Positions 59,101-64,000 of a DNA stretch of 64,000 bases are shown here, in pieces (within the stretch, counting starts at the first letter, position 1; each line of letters opens with the position of its first letter). The stretch lies in contig JADJSG010000007.1 in assembly GCA_016711825.1 (NCBI GenBank), forward strand, positions 372,001 through 436,000. The letters run 5' to 3'. Below the pieces are notes generated by a model that worked only from the letters and a program-made list of their open reading frames with translations, did no database searches and was not told the origin of the DNA. The stretch comes from Bacteroidota bacterium (lineage in GTDB: Bacteria; Bacteroidota; Bacteroidia; Chitinophagales; Chitinophagaceae). A program made the translations under genes and the position numbers.

Positions 59101-62100
59101 GTAATGCGACCAACTTATGTGCTGGTACAGTGTATACCATTACTGTAACCGATGCCAATGCTTGCACAGGCACAACAACCATCCAGTTAACGGCACCAAA
59201 TGCACCAACAATTACGATCAACACGACTACAGCACCAACTTGTTTACCAGGTTGTGATGGAACGGCTACTACTATTACCGTAGGTGGTACACCAGCGTAT
59301 GTTTACAGCATCAGTGGCGGTGCTACCATAGACTTGTTGGGTAATGCTTCTAACTTGTGTGCGGGTATCACTTATACCATTACAGTTACGGATGCAAACG
59401 GTTGCACCGGCACTACCAATATCAGTTTATCAACCCCGAATGCACCAACCGTGAGTGTATCTAATATCACGAATGTAAGTTGCAATGGTTTATGCGACGG
59501 TACTGCGCAAGCAGGTGCTGTAGGTGGCACACCGGGTTATGCTTTTGCGATTACTGCCCCTGGTGTGATAGACATCAACACCGGTGCTATCACCGCATTA
59601 TGTGCTGGTAGTTATACCGTAACGGTAACAGATGCCAACAGTTGTGTAGGCACTATCAGTTTCACAGTTACTGAACCGAATGTGTTAACCGTAGCTATCA
59701 ATACCACTACACCAGTATCATGTGTACCAGGTTGTGATGGTACAGCGACAACCATTACTGCAGGTGGTACAGCCGCTTATGCTTACAGCATCAGTGGTGG
59801 TGCTGCAATAGATGCTTTGGGTAATGCAACCAACTTATGTTCAGGTATTACTTACACGATTACCGTAACGGATGCAAACAACTGTACCGGTACTACAACC
59901 ATACAATTAAATGCACTAAACGCACCAACGATTACGATCAATACCACTACACCGGTATCTATGTACCTGGTTGTGATGGTACCGCAACGACCATTACTGT
60001 AGGTGGTACACCTGCGTATGTTTACAGCATCAGTGGTGGAGCTGCAATAGATGCTTTGGGTAATGCAACGAACTTATGTTCAGGTATTACTTACACGATT
60101 ACCGTAACGGATGCAAACAACTGTACCGGTACTACAACCATACAATTAAATGCACCAAACGCACCAACGATAAGTATCAATACCACTACACCGGCAACAT
60201 GTGTACCTGGTTGTGATGGTACCGCAACGACCATTACTGCAGGTGGTACACCAGCTTATGTTTACAGCATCAGTGGTGGTGCTGCAATAGATGCTTTGGG
60301 TAATGCGACCAACTTATGTGATGGTATCACTTATACCATTACCGTAACAGATGCCAACGGTTGCACAGGTACTACAACGATACAGTTAACGGCACCAAAC
60401 GCACCAACAATTACCATCAACACAACTACGGCACCAACTTGTGTACCGGGTTGTGATGGTACCGCAACGACCATTACTGTAGGTGGTACACCAGCTTATG
60501 TTTACAGCATCAGTGGTGGTGCTGCAATAGATGCCTTAGGTAATGCTACCAACTTATGTGATGGTATCACTTATACCATTACAGTTACGGATGCCAACGG
60601 TTGCACTGGTACAACAACCATACAGTTAACAGCACCAAACGCACCAACGATTACGATCATCAACACACTACGGCACCAACTTGTGTACCAGGTTGTGATG
60701 GAACAGCTACAACCATTACTGCAGGTGGTACACCAGCGTTTGTTTACAGCATCAGTGGTGGTGCTGCAATAGATGCTTTGGGTAATGCGACCAACTTATG
60801 TGCTGGTATCACTTATACCATTACAGTTACGGATGCCAACGGTTGCACTGGTACAACAACCATACAGTTAACAGCACCAAACGCACCAACGATATCTATC
60901 AACACGACTACGGCACCTACTTGTGTACCGGGTTGTGATGGTACTGCAACGACCATCACTGCAGGTGGTACACCAGCGTATGCTTACAGCATCAGTGGTG
61001 GTGCTGCAATAGATGCTTTGGGTAATGCGACCAACTTATGTGCTGGTATCACTTATACCATTACAGTTACGGATGCCAACGGTTGCACAGGTACTACAAC
61101 GATACAGTTAACTGCACCAAACGCACCAACGATATCTATCAACACGACTACTGCACCTACTTGTGTACCGGGTTGTGATGGTACCGCAACGACCATCACT
61201 GCAGGTGGTACACCAGCGTATGCTTACAGCATCAGTGGTGGTGCGGCAATAGATGCTTTGGGTAATGCGACCAACTTATGTGCTGGTACAGTGTATACAA
61301 TCACTGTGACCGATGCCAATGGTTGCACAGGTACAACGACCATTCAATTGACTACACCTGCTTCACCAACTGTATCGATTACAAGTCAAACCAATGTTTC
61401 TTGCTTTGGTGTATGCGACGGAACGTTAACAGTCAGTGGTAATGGGGGTGTTTTACCTTATAGCTTTACCATCAGTCCTGCTGGAGCTCAAGGACCTATA
61501 GGTACCTTTACGGGTTTATGTGCTGGTGCTTATGTGGTGACGATAACAGACGCGAATGGTTGCACAGGTACTGTGAATGCGACGATTACAGAGCCTAACT
61601 TACTCACTATAGCAGTGACTGCATTTACGAATGTGACTGTGTTTGGTGGTAATGATGGAACGATTACGACTTTAGCAGCAGGTGGAACGCCTGGCTATGT
61701 ATATACTATAAATCCTAATCCTGTAGGAGCGGTTCAAGCCCCTGCGGGTAATTTCCACAAACCTAATAGCTGGATGTTACACAATAACAGTAACAGATGC
61801 AAACGGTTGTACAGCAACTACAAGTCAATGTATTACAGAACCACCAATAGGATCCTTAACGGCGGTAGCGACAAATGAAAGTTGCTTTGGGGCTTGTGAT
61901 GGAACAATTACCTCTAGTATAATCGGTGGGGTAGCACCTTTTAATTTCGTATTAACCCCTGGTAATATTGGTAATGCAACTGGGTTTTATACTAATTTAT
62001 GTGCAGGTACTTATACCGTAACCGTAACAGATGCGAATAATAACACAACATCTACGACAGCTACTGTAGGCGGTCCTACACAGATTGTTTGGAACAATGC

Positions 62101-63793
62101 TGTAGCAACAAATGTGACTTGCTTTGGAGCAGGGAATGGGTTGATTAATGTAGCTGCGAGTGGAGGTGTTGGTTTGATTACTTATACGATTACGCCATTA
62201 GGTCCTCAGGGCAATATCAATGGGGTGTTTAGTGCATTAACCGCACAATGCTATACAGTAACAGCAACGGATATCAATGGTTGTACAAGTACAACAAGCC
62301 TTTGTGTGACAGAGCCTGGACCATTAAGTTTAGGAGCTGCGTTGGTACAGGACAATAGCTGCTTTGGCGGTAGCAATGGCACGATTACGATTAATGCAAT
62401 TGGTGGAAATCCTTTACCGAATTATACTTATGTATTAACTCCTGGTGCTCAAACAAACACCAATGGCTTGTTTACGGGCTTGGGAGCAGGAACTTATACA
62501 GTGACTGTGACTGATGGTAGTGGTTGCACAGCATCAACAGTGGGTATTGTGGTAGGTCAGCCTGCCAGTATTGTGTTCAACACGGTCAATTTACATGAAG
62601 TGTATTGTTATGGTCAGGCTACGGGCTCAATAGCAGTTGTAGCAAGTGGAGGCACAGGAGGCATTTTATTTTCGATTACGCCCAATGCGACCCAGTTCCC
62701 ATTAGGTTTCTTTAAAGATTTAGCAGCAGGTAACTATGTGATTACTGCTACTGATGCGAATGGTTGTACTGTAACAACACAGGCTACGATTACACAAAAT
62801 CCTGCCTTAACGATTACCTCATTGAGTATTGTAGAGCCGATATGTGCTTATGATTCCACTGGGGTGATATCTGTAACGGCAACTGGTGGCACGGCCCCAA
62901 TCGTTTATTCATTAAATAACGGGATACCTCAGTTAACGGGCACCTTTACAGGTTTGGTTATAGATATGTATAAGATTACCTTGATTGACAATTTGGGTTG
63001 TTCAAAAGACACGATGATTCAGTTGAGTGGTCCTACCTTAGTGGGTGCAACCTTACAGATAGAAGATACGAAATGTATAGACTCAAAAGATGGTCGTGTA
63101 TATGTAGTAGGTACTGGAGGTCGTGGTGGTTATAAGTACTATATCACGCCTGGTTTGAATATCAACAAGACGGGTAATTTTTATGATCTGGCGGCAGGTA
63201 CTTACACACTTCGTGTAGTAGATACGGTAGGTTGTGAGTACATGACCGTATTTACGATTAACCCACCTGCGAATCCATTAGGTAATACAATGACCAAACA
63301 AGATTTAGGATGTTATGGTAAAGGCAATGAGGGTAGTGCAACAGCAAATGTGTTTGGTGGTCAACCTCCTTATGTATATCAATGGAGTACTTCACCTGTA
63401 CAAACAACTGCACAAGCAGGTACTTTATACTTTGGTTGGTATAATGTATTGATAGCAGATGCAAATGGTTGTGAGTACAGAGATTCAGTATATATTGAAG
63501 AAGGTCCTTGTTGTGATGTATCGTTTATACCGAATGCCTTCTCTCCGAATGGTGATAATAACAACGATGAGTTTAAAGTGTTTAGCACTGCAGGTATTGA
63601 GTTGATACAGTTGGAAGTGTATGACCGCTGGGGACAGAAACTATGGAGTACAAGTGATTACCGACGTGGGTGGGATGGTACCGTAGATGGTAAGGAAGCT
63701 TCGGTAGCCACTTATTTCTATGTATTTAGATATAGTTGCACCAGAGATGGCAATACTTATATCCGTAAAGGAGACTTAACACTTATAAGGTAA
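47176..63793 (+). CDS. Giant SprB-like repeat adhesin with T9SS type B sorting domain; four indels
   Basis: About 5,500 codons. ATG at 47176; a GTG at 47299 gives the more usual signal peptide VKKLYLFVLFLVAFLGNSE. N-terminal domain of about 300 residues (ATHAAGGELIYDLIP; FKFYRDCSG), then about 64 SprB modules of about 80 residues, each with a CNG-C-GT start, an SGG/PGVI middle, a CAGTYTVTVTDAN core and an EP/AP end. The end is a type B signal: IPNAFSPNGDNNNDEF, EVYDRWGQKLW, GWDGTVDG, RKGDLTLIR. Indels at about 58991 (-1), 59960 (-1), 60658 (+2) and 61755 (+1) shift the frame, but each is followed by family sequence and the last leads in frame to the natural stop. SprB is the gliding adhesin of Flavobacterium; adhesion or motility is inferred. 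Confidence 0.9.
49591..55620 (+). repeat. Five tandem 1,206-bp higher-order repeats inside the adhesin gene
   Basis: Copies begin at 49591, 50797, 52003, 53209 and 54415 (GTATCTAATATCAC), with a sixth start at 55621. Each is exactly 402 codons and holds five distinguishable SprB modules in fixed order, recognised by VSCNGVCDG, PSCVPGCDG, VTCNGLCNG, ATCNGLCNG and PTCTPGCDG. DNA differences between copies are few. Copies 4 and 5 differ from 1-3 in module two (TTTPVS instead of TSTIPS), so variation is block-wise. Confidence 0.9.
55621..61370 (+). repeat. 240-bp monomer array of one module class inside the adhesin gene
   Basis: About 24 modules: a VSCNGLCDG module at 55621, 57301 and 59457, with runs of 6, 8 and 7 CVPGCDG/CLPGCDG modules after them. 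The spacing between the three markers is 1,680 and 2,156 bases, close to 7 and 9 modules. All four indels but the last lie in this array. This is a second, different amplification in the same gene. Confidence 0.85.
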
Positions 63794-64000
63794 TGTATGA
63801 CGTATATGGTAAGATAAATTTCATATATGTTTGTAAATAGCAAAGTAATTTCGAAATTAATGATATTGTTCATTTTTGATTATACAATGGGAAACAACAT
63901 ATATAAAGATACCCAATTTATTAAATATAGAGTTAAATCTTAAACTAAATCATGCTGTATGAAATGATGTATAATAAAGTATACTGAAATGACCAATGCC

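Overview
The window comes from a low-GC Bacteroidota chromosome. The support is type IX secretion (T9SS) sorting domains of both kinds (type A at about 20.55 kb, type B at about 6.1 and 63.7 kb), SprB-type adhesin repeats, a PorE-like protein at the left edge, BatA-type membrane proteins, and promoters of the Bacteroidota form TTTG / TAnnTTTG. A Chitinophagia/Saprospiria-like lineage is my inference. Several genes carry single-base indels, often in homopolymers, and part of the 22-24 kb region is G/C low-complexity sequence. This suggests an error-prone or metagenomic assembly rather than wholesale gene decay.

Layout. 0-1.45 kb: PorE-like TPR/PD40 protein (minus strand, cut by the window edge), then a candidate small RNA with its own promoter and terminator. 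2-6.2 kb: outer-membrane-type protein, Kdo transferase WaaA, and a secreted beta-propeller-like protein with a type B sorting domain. 6.5-9.6 kb: an overlapping signalling cluster (AraC-type HTH, hybrid kinase with PAS/HisKA/REC/Hpt, lone receiver). 9.8-13 kb: small lipoprotein, TspO, Dps and an L,D-transpeptidase lipoprotein. 13.1-15.7 kb: MlaE-MlaF-MlaD lipid transport operon, followed by a Na/Pi cotransporter and a frameshifted NAD(P)HX dehydratase. 18.3-24.7 kb: accessory island with a decayed REP-associated transposase, a frameshifted secreted T9SS protein, a GxxExxY protein between inverted repeats, an IS3-family element, and 190-bp repeats derived from the intact tRNA-Arg(CCU) at the island's right end.

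24.7-46.8 kb is ordinary core genome: glycosyltransferase, DUF4199, a dihydroorotase homologue without metal ligands, BatA protein, Ung, class V aminotransferase, PhnA-like, Prs, YjdI-type ferredoxin, the DUF177-rpmF-plsX operon, an M1 peptidase, a polyprenyl glycosylphosphotransferase, IlvE, RdgB and a thioesterase. 46.8-63.8 kb is one giant SprB-like adhesin gene (about 5,500 codons, about 64 modules of about 80 residues). It contains five exact-period 1,206-bp higher-order repeats, a second amplification of one module class, and four indels that together restore the frame to the type B sorting domain.

How the parts relate: the PorE-like protein belongs to the T9SS that would export the adhesin and the type A/B proteins. 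WaaA, PlsX, the Mla operon, the L,D-transpeptidase and the outer-membrane proteins all serve the envelope. The island around tRNA-Arg is the least conventional part of the window.
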